The notes below the pieces were generated by a model, which searched no databases, had not been told where the DNA came from, and saw nothing but the letters and a program-made list of their open reading frames with translations. Shown piece after piece: positions 24,346 to 32,877 of a stretch of DNA of 33,129 nt (position 1 is its first letter; each line of letters begins with the position of its first letter). The stretch is taken from contig CAUJEJ010000034.1 in NCBI GenBank assembly GCA_963169255.1, positions 1 through 33,129 of the forward strand, in the 5' to 3' direction. The translations under genes and the position numbers were made by a program. This DNA comes from Actinomycetota bacterium. Lineage in GTDB: Bacteria > Actinomycetota > Actinomycetes > S36-B12 > UBA10799.

Positions 24346-25386
24346 ATGGTTCGGTTTATCGACGTCGCGCACATGAGGGACTGGGTTTCGACAGTCGGTG
24401 TCGCCGAGATCATTCGCGGCATGGCGGGCTATGTCGAGGACGACTTCCGGCGGTGGGATCAGTTCGAAAAGGCGCCCCGGGTGGCGAGTCATTCGCAGGT
24501 CGGCGTCATAGAACTGATGCCTACCTGTGACGGGCGAAACTACGCATTCAAGTACGTGAACGGGCACCCCGGGAACCCGTCGCGCGGTCTGCAAACTGTG
24601 ACGGCGTTCGGGGTCCTCGCCGACGTCGACAGCGGATACCCCGTGATGTGGTCGGAAATGACAATTCTGACGGCGTTGCGGACAGCGACGATCTCGGCTG
24701 TTGCTGCCCGCGTTCTCGCCCGGCCTGAGTCCACGACCATGGCGTTGATCGGGACCGGAAGCCAGGCTGAGTTCCAATCGATTGCCTTCCGGGAACTGCT
24801 CGGCATCACCTCACTACGGATCTGGGACACCGACCCGGGAGCGCTCGACAAGTTCGAGCGCAATGCTGCCGGGCTCGGCTTCGACATTTACCGAGCGAAC
24901 AGTGCGAGCGATGCAGCGCACGGCGCGGACATCATCACGACATGCACAGCTGACAAGGCGCTTGCGACAGTGCTCACTGACGACATGGTGGCGCCAGGCG
25001 TGCACGTCAATGCCATCGGTGGGGACTGTCCAGGAAAGACCGAGCTGGACGCAGCGATTCTGCATCGGGCCAGCATCTTCATCGAATTCGAAGAGCAGAC
25101 GCGGATCGAGGGTGACATTCAGCAACTCGACCCCGCGCACCCGGTGACGGAACTCCACCTGGTCCTCAATGGCGAAGCGCCTGGTCGAACGAGCGCGAGC
25201 GAGATAACGGTGTGGGATGCGGTCGGGTTCGCCATCGAGGACTTCTCCGCACTTCGGTACGTCAATGACGCGACGAAGGGCACACGGTTCTGTACTGACG
25301 TTGACCTCGTTGCTGATCCGAGCGACCCGAAGGACCTCTTTGCACTCGTGAACGCCGGGGCGAACTCCCTGGTGGGGGTCCGGTGA
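24346..25386 (+). CDS. ocd: Ornithine cyclodeaminase
   Basis: The enzyme converts L-ornithine to L-proline and ammonia using bound NAD+. The 346-residue length and blocks fit the OCD/mu-crystallin family: FKYVNGHPGNPSRGLQTVTA, the ALRTATISAVAA substrate segment, the NAD-binding ALIGTGSQAEFQ near residue 132, and GVHVNAIGGDCPGKTEL. ATG 24346 has GGAGGGAG upstream. Five bases separate its stop from ctlX, and all three operon genes run on the same strand. It supplies proline to PutA two genes downstream, so the operon converts ornithine to glutamate. Related OCD-like proteins have other activities, but context makes ornithine the best substrate. Confidence 0.9.
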   Translation: MVRFIDVAHMRDWVSTVGVAEIIRGMAGYVEDDFRRWDQFEKAPRVASHSQVGVIELMPTCDGRNYAFKYVNGHPGNPSRGLQTVTAFGVLADVDSGYPVMWSEMTILTALRTATISAVAARVLARPESTTMALIGTGSQAEFQSIAFRELLGITSLRIWDTDPGALDKFERNAAGLGFDIYRANSASDAAHGADIITTCTADKALATVLTDDMVAPGVHVNAIGGDCPGKTELDAAILHRASIFIEFEEQTRIEGDIQQLDPAHPVTELHLVLNGEAPGRTSASEITVWDAVGFAIEDFSALRYVNDATKGTRFCTDVDLVADPSDPKDLFALVNAGANSLVGVR

Positions 25387-25391
25387 GATGA

Positions 25392-26372
25392 ATGGCGACT
25401 CAGGCACCAGGTGCGGTTGTGCTGATTCGGCCACAGCACTTCAGGTCAAATCCGCAAACAAATGGTGACAACACCTTTCACTCTTGGTCGTCATTTGTCG
25501 GTAGTCAGGCGGACCTAGCTACGGCGGTCTACGACACGTCGACGGCGGTCGCGAAGCAACTCACAGACGTCGGTGTGGACGTGCATCTTTTTGAGGACAA
25601 GAACAAGAACCGTCCAGACAGCATCTTCGTCAACAACTGGCTGTCGACCCATGACGGTGGCCGGTTGGCGATCTATCCGATGTACGCGCGAAACCGCAGA
25701 GCCGAGCGCCGCGTTGACATCGTCGAGTTCCTCAAGCGCAACTATCGGGTCCAAGAGGTTGTCGACTTCTCTGGCCTCGAACACGATGACGTCTACCTTG
25801 AGGGCACGGGAACCATGGTTCTCGACCACGTAGGGCGGATCGCATACACCGCGAGATCGCGTCGAGCGGACCCGCGCGCGCTCGAGCGCTTCTGCCATTG
25901 GTTTGGCTACGAGCCAGTGCTGTTTGACGCTCAAGATCGTCGCGGTGCGCCGATCTACCACACCAATATCGCGATGTGTGTGGGAACGAGCGTTGCTTTG
26001 GTGGGGTTGGACTCCATCGCTGACTCCCGGCAGCGCGCGGTAGTGGTCGAGCGGCTTCAATCGACGGGCCGAACGGTAGTTCCGCTGAGTTGTGAGCAGT
26101 TGGCCCAGTTTGCTGGGAACGCGATTGAACTGCGTGGTAGCAGTGCCAACTGGCTGGCGATGTCGGCCCGTGGGGTCGCGTCACTGACGCCCGGGCAGAT
26201 TGAGGTGATTGAAGACTCTTGCCGCCTGCTCCCGCTTGATGTTGGACCCGTAGAACTCGCAGGTGGGTCTGTGCGCTGCATGATCGCGGGCGTTCACCTA
26301 GAACGCCGTCCCCGGGCGGCGATTCCGAAGCCGCGCAATGGCCAACCTGTCACCAAACTCGCCGCCGCGTAG
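25392..26372 (+). CDS. ctlX: CtlX-type guanidino/ureido hydrolase (arginine deiminase superfamily)
   Basis: This belongs to the pentein fold and resembles CtlX, an enzyme family annotated as citrulline utilization hydrolase that releases ornithine. Motifs seen are IRPQHFRSNPQT, the N-terminal DSIFVNNWLSTH, VYLEGTGTMVLDH with the acidic residue and IYHTNIAMCVG with the catalytic His (His190). GSVRCMIAGVHL carries the likely nucleophile Cys296. The catalytic triad therefore looks intact. The last 15 residues after LERRP are a variable tail. It sits between ocd and putA, so the product ornithine would feed straight into the pathway. The exact substrate (citrulline, arginine or dimethylarginine) is not decided by sequence alone. 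Confidence 0.82.
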   Translation: MATQAPGAVVLIRPQHFRSNPQTNGDNTFHSWSSFVGSQADLATAVYDTSTAVAKQLTDVGVDVHLFEDKNKNRPDSIFVNNWLSTHDGGRLAIYPMYARNRRAERRVDIVEFLKRNYRVQEVVDFSGLEHDDVYLEGTGTMVLDHVGRIAYTARSRRADPRALERFCHWFGYEPVLFDAQDRRGAPIYHTNIAMCVGTSVALVGLDSIADSRQRAVVVERLQSTGRTVVPLSCEQLAQFAGNAIELRGSSANWLAMSARGVASLTPGQIEVIEDSCRLLPLDVGPVELAGGSVRCMIAGVHLERRPRAAIPKPRNGQPVTKLAAA

Positions 26373-26393
26373 GAGTCTTGGAAAGGAGTCGAG

Positions 26394-29300
26394 GTGTCAA
26401 TCTCAGTGTCGAGCGAACACGTCGATGACCTATTCGCCGGCCTCAGTCCAGCTGAAGCACGCCGGGCGCAGCAGTCAATTTCCCTCGTCCGCGATTGGCT
26501 TGCTCGGGCGGCTGCGCTGCATCCAGCGCGCTCGGCGAAGATGCTTGCAGACGTCATTAGCGATGCCGACGGTTTGGCCTTCACGGTGGGATTCGTTGAT
26601 GGGGTGATTCGCCCACACGACAACGCAGTGGCCGCTCGCGAACTGCGCAGATTGTCCCGACGCACCCCTCGATTCTTGCCATGGTGGATGCGGGCAGCTG
26701 TGAGGGTCGGTGGTGGTGTCGCTCCCGCATTCCCGGATGTCGTGGTCCCGATTGCACGCCGCGTGCTTCGACGGATGGTCGGCCACCTGATTGTCGATTC
26801 GTCGCCTGACCGGCTCGGCGCCAGCATTCGCAAGTTGCGTCGGTCCGGTGTGCAGCTGAACATCAACCTCCTAGGCGAGGCCGTGCTTGGGCAACGTGAG
26901 GCGGCGCGTCGCCTTGAGGGCACCAAACAACTGCTGCGGCGCGACGACGTCGACTATGTCTCGATCAAGGTGTCGTCGACGGTGGCCCCGAGGAGCCCGT
27001 GGGCTTTCGATGCGGCCGTCGATGACATCGTCGAGGAGCTCAAGCCGTTGTTTGACATTGCGGCGACAGCATCAACGCAGAAGTTCGTGAATCTCGACAT
27101 GGAGGAGTATCGCGACCTCGACCTAACGATCGCCGTCTTCACACGCTTGCTTGATCGGCAAGAGTTCCACGGGTTGTCAGCGGGAATCGTGCTGCAGGCG
27201 TACCTACCCGACGCCTTGGCATCCATGATTCGGTTGCAGAACTGGTCCGCTTTGCGCACGGCGCAAGGTGGGGCGGATATCAAGGTGCGGGTCGTTAAGG
27301 GGGCGAACCTGCCCATGGAGATCGTTGAAGCGCGGCTACATGGCTGGCCGTTGGCCACATACGACACCAAACAAGACACCGACGCAAACTACAAACGGGT
27401 GCTGGACTACGCGCTCGATGCTGATCGACTACAGAACGTTCGCATCGGAATCGCCGGACACAACCTCTTCGATATCGCCCACTCGTGGACGCTCGCGGCT
27501 GATCGTGGAATCACTCACGGGGTCGACTACGAGATGTTGCTTGGCATGGCGGAGGGTCAGGCGGTTGCGGTCCGGGAGACAGTTGGAAGTTTGCGGCTCT
27601 ATACGCCGGTGGTGTCACCCGAGCACTTTGATGCAGCGATCGCTTACCTGATTCGTCGTCTCGAAGAAGGCGCATCTGGCGACAACTTCATGTCAGCAGT
27701 CTTCGCCATAGGTGACAGCGACGCCCTGTTTGTCAGGGAGCGTGACCGCTATCTCGCATCTCTACGCGACCTGGCGGCGCTTCGTGGAGATGGCGAACAG
27801 GTGCCGCAGCCAAGGCGCACCGCAGATCGCTTCGCAGTCGTTGGGCCCGCCACAGCGCAGCACTTCGAGAACGTTGCGGACACCGATCCATCGGTGGCGG
27901 CAAATCGTGACTGGGCGCGCGCGATCGTTGAGGCGGCCGCGGATTCTCACGGTGGCGATGCCGACGGGACTCGCGTGATTGCCGATGCTTGGATCGCGAA
28001 CGCGGCCGATCTGGATGCCGTGTTGAGTGAGTGCGAGCAAGGCGGACTTGCGTGGGGTGAGTTCTCGGCACAGCGCCGAGCGCAACTGCTGCGGTCGGTC
28101 GGTGCTGCACTGGAGGCCAATCGTGCGCGCCTCATCGCGGTGGCGATCTCGGAGACCGGCAAGACTTTGGAACAGGCCGATCCGGAGGTCAGCGAGGCCG
28201 TGGACTTCGCGTACTACTACGCGGACCGCGCCGAGGAACTAGACAGCATCGACGGTGCACGGTTTCGTCCAACACCGCTCACGGTTGTCGCCCCGCCGTG
28301 GAACTTCCCCCTTGCGATTCCGGCGGGTTCCACCCTGGCGGCCCTTGCCGCTGGATCGGGTGTGGTCCTCAAGCCCGCGCCGCAAGCGCGACGTTGTGGA
28401 TCGGTGCTTGCCGAGATTCTCTGGCAGGCGGGCATCCCGCGCAGTGCGCTAGCGCTCGTACAGCTTGACGACGATCCGCTCGGCGGCAAACTGATTGCCG
28501 ACCAGCGGGTTCGCCGCGTCATCCTCACTGGTGCGCACGAGACTGCCGAATTGTTTCGCTCGTTCCGGCAAGACCTCCCGATTCATGCCGAGACAAGCGG
28601 AAAGAATGCAATCATCGTGACGCCGAGCGCGGACTTCGACCTGGCTGTCAAGGATGTCGTCGCATCTGCCTTTGGTCATGCCGGACAGAAGTGTTCGGCC
28701 GCGTCACTGGTCATTCTGGTTGGTTCGGTTGCCACCTCCAGGCGCTTCCAGGATCAGCTCGTTGACGCTGTTGAGTCGTTGGCTGTGGGTTCAGAGTGTG
28801 ATTTGTCGACGCAGGTGAATCGCCTCGTTGAGCCGCCGTCCGGCAAGCTCCTGCGCGCGCTCACAGAGCTTGAGCCAGGTCAGAGTTGGCTTGTGGAGCC
28901 GCACCAAGTCGGGGCCGATCCGCGGTTGTGGTCACCAGGGGTCCGCCTCGGGGTGAACCGCGGTAGTGAGTTCCACCGAACCGAGTACTTCGGTCCGGTG
29001 CTCGGAGTCATGGCAGCTCGTGATCTGCTCGAGGCGATCGCGCTCGTCAACGAGATCGACTACGGGTTGACGAGCGGACTTCATTCACTTGACCGATCCG
29101 AGGTTGCGAAGTGGTTAGACGAGGTTGAGGCGGGAAACCTCTACGTCAACCGCGGAATCACCGGAGCGATCGTGCGACGGCAGCCGTTCGGTGGCTGGAA
29201 GAAGTCGGCCGTCGGCGCCGGGGCCAAGGCGGGTGGGCCGAACTACCTCTTCAGTTTGGGTGGCTGGGACAAAGCCGAGCCGCTAGTGGACAGCGCCGAA

Positions 29301-29888
29301 TACCCCGTGACTTCCGCTGTCAATCAGCTACTACGTGGCTGCGGCGAAGCGCTGAGCGAAGCTGAGTCGCGATGGCTCGTGAGCTGTTCGAACAGCGACG
29401 CCCGAGCATGGGCAGAGGTTTTTTGCTGCGCCGAAGATGTCAGCAGTCTCGAGTTTGAACGAAACATATTCCGCTATCGCGCCGTTGCGTCGCCCACGGT
29501 GATCCGATTCGGTGCCGAGGGCCGTGTCGTTGATTTGGTACGTGCGGTGTCTGCTGCACTGGCCGCTTCAGCAAGGGTAATAGTGTCAGTTGAAAATGAC
29601 ATGTTGCTCGTCGTCCGCTCTGCGATCGAGGCTCAAGGTGTACCCGTGTTGGATGAACCGGGGGATGTATGGGCTCAGCGATTGGCGCGCCCAGAAACGG
29701 AGCGGGTGCGCGCTGTTGGGGTGCCAGCAGGAGACGTGTTGGGTGCCGCCGGAGATCGAGTGAGCCTTGCAGTTTGGGATGGCCCGGTCACCGGCGCGGG
29801 GCGCCTCGAGATGTTGCCGTTTCTGCGGGAGCAGGCGGTAAGCATCACGTGCCACCGGTTCGGAAACCTCATCGACGACTGGCCATAG
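26394..29888 (+). CDS. putA: Bifunctional proline dehydrogenase / L-glutamate gamma-semialdehyde dehydrogenase
   Basis: The 1164-residue enzyme oxidises proline to P5C (FAD-dependent) and P5C to glutamate (NAD-dependent). Residues about 115-460 form the proline dehydrogenase barrel (GVQLNINLLGEAVLG, NLDMEEYRDLDLT, RVVKGANLPMEIVEARL, GIAGHNLFDIA). About 520-985 form the ALDH domain, with PPWNFPLAIPAGSTL, Glu733 in AETSGKN, Cys767 in GHAGQKCSAAS and NRGITGAIVRRQPFGGWKKS. A C-terminal domain of about 170 residues follows, as in longer PutA proteins. There is no N-terminal ribbon-helix-helix DNA-binding domain, so it is not an autorepressor. GTG 26394 has AAAGGAG five bases upstream. It is last in the operon after ocd and ctlX. 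Confidence 0.95.
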   Translation: MSISVSSEHVDDLFAGLSPAEARRAQQSISLVRDWLARAAALHPARSAKMLADVISDADGLAFTVGFVDGVIRPHDNAVAARELRRLSRRTPRFLPWWMRAAVRVGGGVAPAFPDVVVPIARRVLRRMVGHLIVDSSPDRLGASIRKLRRSGVQLNINLLGEAVLGQREAARRLEGTKQLLRRDDVDYVSIKVSSTVAPRSPWAFDAAVDDIVEELKPLFDIAATASTQKFVNLDMEEYRDLDLTIAVFTRLLDRQEFHGLSAGIVLQAYLPDALASMIRLQNWSALRTAQGGADIKVRVVKGANLPMEIVEARLHGWPLATYDTKQDTDANYKRVLDYALDADRLQNVRIGIAGHNLFDIAHSWTLAADRGITHGVDYEMLLGMAEGQAVAVRETVGSLRLYTPVVSPEHFDAAIAYLIRRLEEGASGDNFMSAVFAIGDSDALFVRERDRYLASLRDLAALRGDGEQVPQPRRTADRFAVVGPATAQHFENVADTDPSVAANRDWARAIVEAAADSHGGDADGTRVIADAWIANAADLDAVLSECEQGGLAWGEFSAQRRAQLLRSVGAALEANRARLIAVAISETGKTLEQADPEVSEAVDFAYYYADRAEELDSIDGARFRPTPLTVVAPPWNFPLAIPAGSTLAALAAGSGVVLKPAPQARRCGSVLAEILWQAGIPRSALALVQLDDDPLGGKLIADQRVRRVILTGAHETAELFRSFRQDLPIHAETSGKNAIIVTPSADFDLAVKDVVASAFGHAGQKCSAASLVILVGSVATSRRFQDQLVDAVESLAVGSECDLSTQVNRLVEPPSGKLLRALTELEPGQSWLVEPHQVGADPRLWSPGVRLGVNRGSEFHRTEYFGPVLGVMAARDLLEAIALVNEIDYGLTSGLHSLDRSEVAKWLDEVEAGNLYVNRGITGAIVRRQPFGGWKKSAVGAGAKAGGPNYLFSLGGWDKAEPLVDSAEYPVTSAVNQLLRGCGEALSEAESRWLVSCSNSDARAWAEVFCCAEDVSSLEFERNIFRYRAVASPTVIRFGAEGRVVDLVRAVSAALAASARVIVSVENDMLLVVRSAIEAQGVPVLDEPGDVWAQRLARPETERVRAVGVPAGDVLGAAGDRVSLAVWDGPVTGAGRLEMLPFLREQAVSITCHRFGNLIDDWP

Positions 29889-29989
29889 CCACCGCAATCG
29901 GCTGGCGTGAGCGCGTGCCGTGGCTTTCAAATCGTTCCCGTGTGGAGTCGGGCTTGACAGGCCACATCACGTGCACATGGCAATAAGCC

Positions 29990-30220
29990 TGGAGGAGTTG
30001 CTGCCCGAGTAGACCGCCGGTCTCGAGGTGTGGACGATGGGCGGGTGGAGCTCTCGGACACTGGATAGACCTTGAAGCGGATCGACCCGGAGTTCAGTGA
30101 GGCGGGGAACCCTGAATTGCCCATGCGCGGATCGCTCCGAACAAGTCGGCAGCATCGACGGTGCTCGGTTTCGTCCCAATCCCGCGCACGGTTGTCGCGC
30201 CGCTGTGGAACTGCCGTCCT
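29990..30220 (+). pseudogene. Decayed aldehyde-dehydrogenase fragment resembling putA
   Basis: About 230 bp downstream of putA resembles putA near 28080-28310, the start of the ALDH domain. The clearest stretch is AGCATCGACGGTGC followed by CGGTTTCGTCC, then CACGGTTGTCGC and GTGGAACT, nearly identical at the DNA level. In one frame it reads VELSDTG-stop-TLKRIDPEFSEA, against VAISETGKTLEQADPEVSEA in PutA. A TAG at 30066-30068 replaces the Lys codon and at least two frame changes follow. It lacks a start and the catalytic residues. It is a relic of a partial tandem duplication or of a related ALDH gene. Homology upstream of 30040 is less sure. Confidence 0.7.
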
Positions 30221-31130
30221 AAGGCGCATCCGCCAGGAGCGGCGCACCTGCCCCCGAATTAGCGCGCCGCCACACAAGCACGAACAGCAGAATGATCGTG
30301 ATCCCGACCGTGTTTAGGATCGTGATCGAGACAGTGACTAGGGGGTAGGCAGCGAACGGGAAGATCATCATGAGGAGCATTGGTGCAATGTTGCGGACTG
30401 CCGTGGTCACCTCCGTCGCACGTCTGGCTCCCACGTCTTTGACTCGAAGACCGGAGACGAGGAGGTAGCCACACCCCAGGCCGATGAATGGGCCGGCAAA
30501 TGCTGCGATGTAGCTGGCGGTACCCCACGTCTCCACGAAGAGATCCCAGTACGCGACTAGCGAGAAGTTGAGATTGAACAGCAGACACAGAATCGCCACG
30601 CGGACAGTCCACTGTGCCAATGGCGCCTGCAGGTCCGGCCACCAGACCCTAAAGACGCAACCGAGAAATAGCGGCAGAAGCATGAAGAGAAGCAGCGGCC
30701 ATGCGACCTCCCAAGCGGAGACCTTGAGTTGCGCGTCGACCGCGTCGATCGCAAGTGGCAGCCCCAAAGGGAGGGCGATAATGGTGGCGACTGTGAGCAC
30801 GACTAGCAACGTGGTTGATAGGCCGACATCTGCGTTGGCCAACTTGGCGAGGATGGGAGCGAACGGCATTCCCGCGCACAGGGCTGCAACGCAGAAGCCG
30901 ACCTTGATCTCTCCTGGGATGCCCGAGGCTATCGTCAGCAAGTAGCCGACAAACAGCAGCGGGATGACGACAAAGTTGATTACCAAGGTCCACGCGGCAA
31001 TCTTCCTATGGGCGCCGGCCTGCGCCAGTAGCTTTCCTACCGAGAGCCTGAGCCCCAAGCCGAACGAATTCAGAATCACGAAAAGCACACCGAACCCGTT
31101 GATCAGGACGCTCTGGCTAGAGGCATTCAT
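30219..31130 (-). CDS. Bile acid:sodium symporter (BASS)-family transporter
   Basis: The 303-residue membrane protein has nine or ten hydrophobic segments in the BASS/10-TM arrangement. Diagnostic segments are the N-terminal LNSFGLGLRLSVGKLL, the crossing motif CAGMPFAPILAKLANADVGLS, VAYWDLFVETWG and the late ARRATEVTTAVRNIAPMLLM, which corresponds to the second crossing helix. The ATG at 31130 begins MNASSQSVLI. The track's 150-residue extension is Arg/Pro/Ser-rich noncoding-type sequence with no homology I can see. Substrate is unknown: members move bile acids, organic anions, arsenite or pantoate-type compounds with sodium. The stop borders the ALDH relic. Confidence 0.82.
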   Translation of the reverse strand: MNASSQSVLINGFGVLFVILNSFGLGLRLSVGKLLAQAGAHRKIAAWTLVINFVVIPLLFVGYLLTIASGIPGEIKVGFCVAALCAGMPFAPILAKLANADVGLSTTLLVVLTVATIIALPLGLPLAIDAVDAQLKVSAWEVAWPLLLFMLLPLFLGCVFRVWWPDLQAPLAQWTVRVAILCLLFNLNFSLVAYWDLFVETWGTASYIAAFAGPFIGLGCGYLLVSGLRVKDVGARRATEVTTAVRNIAPMLLMMIFPFAAYPLVTVSITILNTVGITIILLFVLVWRRANSGAGAPLLADAP

Positions 31131-31570
31131 GTCGATCCGTTCTCTTGAGTGGCCAATCCACTGACTGGAGTGACCCACGACCTTGGCGCACCGGACAGTA
31201 CCGGTCGCGCCAGGAGGATCAGACCGGCGGCGTTGGGAATCGGTGTGACCGGCTCGCTTCCTAGGAATGTGTTGGCATGCAAGCCCACTTGTGCCTTCGT
31301 GCCTTCCCGGTCTCCTGGGAATTGAGCTCCGATGAGGAGTCCGATGCCCCGGGGAAGGGCGGACCATGTGCCTTCCTTGGGCAGAAAAATGTGGGTGGGC
31401 TTCGCTCAACGCTAATGACGGTGCCGTCAAACGGGCGCGGCGCGAGTCAAACGAAGGCGCACGTCGGAGTCTCAGTCGCCGTGCCGTCGGATCCGTCGTC
31501 GACGCGCGTACGAAACGTCCTGGACTGGTAGCAACGTCTCGCCCCGGAACAAACTCCAGGTTTGGAGTCC
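31131..31570. other. Intergenic region, no gene recognised
   Basis: The 440-bp gap lies between two minus-strand genes. ORFs on both strands here are short, Arg/Ser-rich and lack ribosome-binding sites. A minus-strand frame contains a stretch (TPIPNAAGLILLARP) that might be relic coding sequence, but I cannot assign it. The BASS gene promoter must lie in the first part. No repeats or hairpins stand out. Confidence 0.4.
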
Positions 31571-32101
31571 CTAGCGCCATTCGCCGAAAGGTTGAGCATT
31601 GGTCGCGGTGGCGGTTCGCCCGCGGGGGAACCAGGCCAATTCGTTGTTAGATGGTCGCGCACCGGGTGCTGCTGATCGTGCGCACACTCCATCGAGCCCG
31701 GCGTTGAACGCGCTACGCCCGATCGGCTGGCACTGCTGGTGGGTAATCGATGCGCCAGACGTGGTCTGGGGGTAGGTCGAGGGGAGGTCGAGGGCGGCTA
31801 GCCCGGCGTCGGTGAACGCGTCCAATGCGTTCCCGGCGGGAATCGTCACGGAGACCAGCGCCAGGGCCGTGTCGGCGAGGTCTTCGATGTCGACGAACCG
31901 GTCAGCAAAGAGTCGACGTACTTGGGCGCGGGCAGTGTCGACGCTGTCGCACAGGTAGAGGGTGGGGATCCCTGGCGGGTTCCAGCGTCCACCCGTGCGT
32001 GCGGCATACATGGGATCGAGCGGCTGCACCCACTGCGGGTCAACCACGCGCAACCAGTTCGGGTCCAATGGGACAGTGAGCCAATCCACCAGTGCGGTCA
32101 C
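31571..32101 (-). CDS. RES-domain toxin
   Basis: The protein resembles RES-domain toxins, which degrade NAD+ or ADP-ribosylate targets when not held by an Xre/MbcA-type antitoxin. Matches are LRVVDPQWVQPLDP, the GGRWNPPGIPTLYL core with the RES Arg, DTARAQVRRLF, LPSTYPQ, CQPIGRSAFNAG and the NELAWFPRG...PFGEW end. The Arg-to-catalytic pocket elements thus appear, and the 176-residue length is typical of the actinobacterial subgroup. The GTG start overlaps the antitoxin stop (GTGA), so the pair is a co-translated type II toxin-antitoxin operon with the antitoxin first. The C-terminus ends EWR and may be slightly shortened. Confidence 0.88.
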   Translation of the reverse strand: MTALVDWLTVPLDPNWLRVVDPQWVQPLDPMYAARTGGRWNPPGIPTLYLCDSVDTARAQVRRLFADRFVDIEDLADTALALVSVTIPAGNALDAFTDAGLAALDLPSTYPQTTSGASITHQQCQPIGRSAFNAGLDGVCARSAAPGARPSNNELAWFPRGRTATATNAQPFGEWR

Positions 32102-32517
32102 CCGCTAATACGGGTCAGATCGAAGGTGTCGACAACTTCTGCGTAGAGAGCGTGCGGACCTTCGTCGATGCCGAGTTCGAGTAGGGAGCGTCCGCCCAGA
32201 TTTGGAGCAGGACGTCGAATCGCAGCGGGAATGCGGTCTACGCGCAGCCTGCGGCGCAGAATGTCGCTAGCCGCGGTGAGGTCGGCGACAGCACCTAGCC
32301 GTGCAGTTTGTACCCCGCCGGTGAGCCACTGCTTGATCGCCTGCCGGGTCACACCGAACATGTCGGCGAGTTCTACATCCGAGACTCCCAGGACGGCTTG
32401 CGCGGTCGGGAACTGGTTGCCGCGGGTGCGGTTGGCGAGCGCTTCGATAAGTTCGGCGACCCATTGCGGGTCGTGGCTTGAGGCGAGTTGTTCGGCGAGT
32501 TCAGTGGCATCACTCAT
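32098..32517 (-). CDS. Xre/MbcA/ParS-type antitoxin of the RES toxin
   Basis: The 139-residue protein is the cognate antitoxin and probable repressor of the operon. Residues about 45-70 (VSDVELADMFGVTRQAIKQWLTGG) form a helix-turn-helix. The C-terminal part (LLELGIDEGPHALYAEVVDTF) is the toxin-binding region. ATG 32517 begins MSDATELAEQL; the track's 39-residue extension is upstream promoter sequence. It overlaps the toxin gene by four bases. Autoregulation is expected of the family; a TGCA-N7-TGCA stretch about 30 bp upstream is a weak operator candidate. Confidence 0.85.
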   Translation of the reverse strand: MSDATELAEQLASSHDPQWVAELIEALANRTRGNQFPTAQAVLGVSDVELADMFGVTRQAIKQWLTGGVQTARLGAVADLTAASDILRRRLRVDRIPAAIRRPAPNLGGRSLLELGIDEGPHALYAEVVDTFDLTRISG

Positions 32518-32877
32518 GCTTCGATCATCCCGCAGTGGCAACGTAAATGCAATAGCCATGCAAGGAAAAGGCAAGCTGAAGTCGAGCTGCACTCCTTGTA
32601 CGCGGGCGAGCAGTTGGCAACGACCACGATGCACGCGCTACGCCCGCTAGTTGGTCGCGGGCCCCAATTGGCGGATGGCCGCCGTTTCCGTTTGGCGCAC
32701 CACCGACGGGGGATAACAAGACTGGATCACCCACTCGAAGCGAGGCATTCCCGTATGAGCGCCCGGCGTGACGTACGGCGCATCTGGGAACATCCGACCG
32801 ACCTCAGGGCTGGCGGCGGTGGGATAGTTCTTCAGCGAGTGGCCCGAGTGTCGGCACCGTAGACAGAGGCGAGGGTC
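32518..32877. other. Intergenic region between toxin-antitoxin operon and helicase
   Basis: The 360-bp region holds the divergent promoters of the antitoxin and the helicase. ORFs crossing it lack ribosome-binding sites and protein-like composition. TGCAATAGCCATGCA lies near 32550-32565 and could be an operator. I see no RNA gene. Confidence 0.4.

Noticed and set aside
24814-25434. 206-aa minus-strand ORF
   Set aside because: Shadow of ocd and ctlX; no ribosome-binding site or family resemblance.
31131-31580. 150-residue N-terminal extension of the BASS transporter
   Set aside because: Arg/Pro/Ser-rich and unlike a membrane protein N-terminus; ATG at 31130 starts the recognisable transporter.
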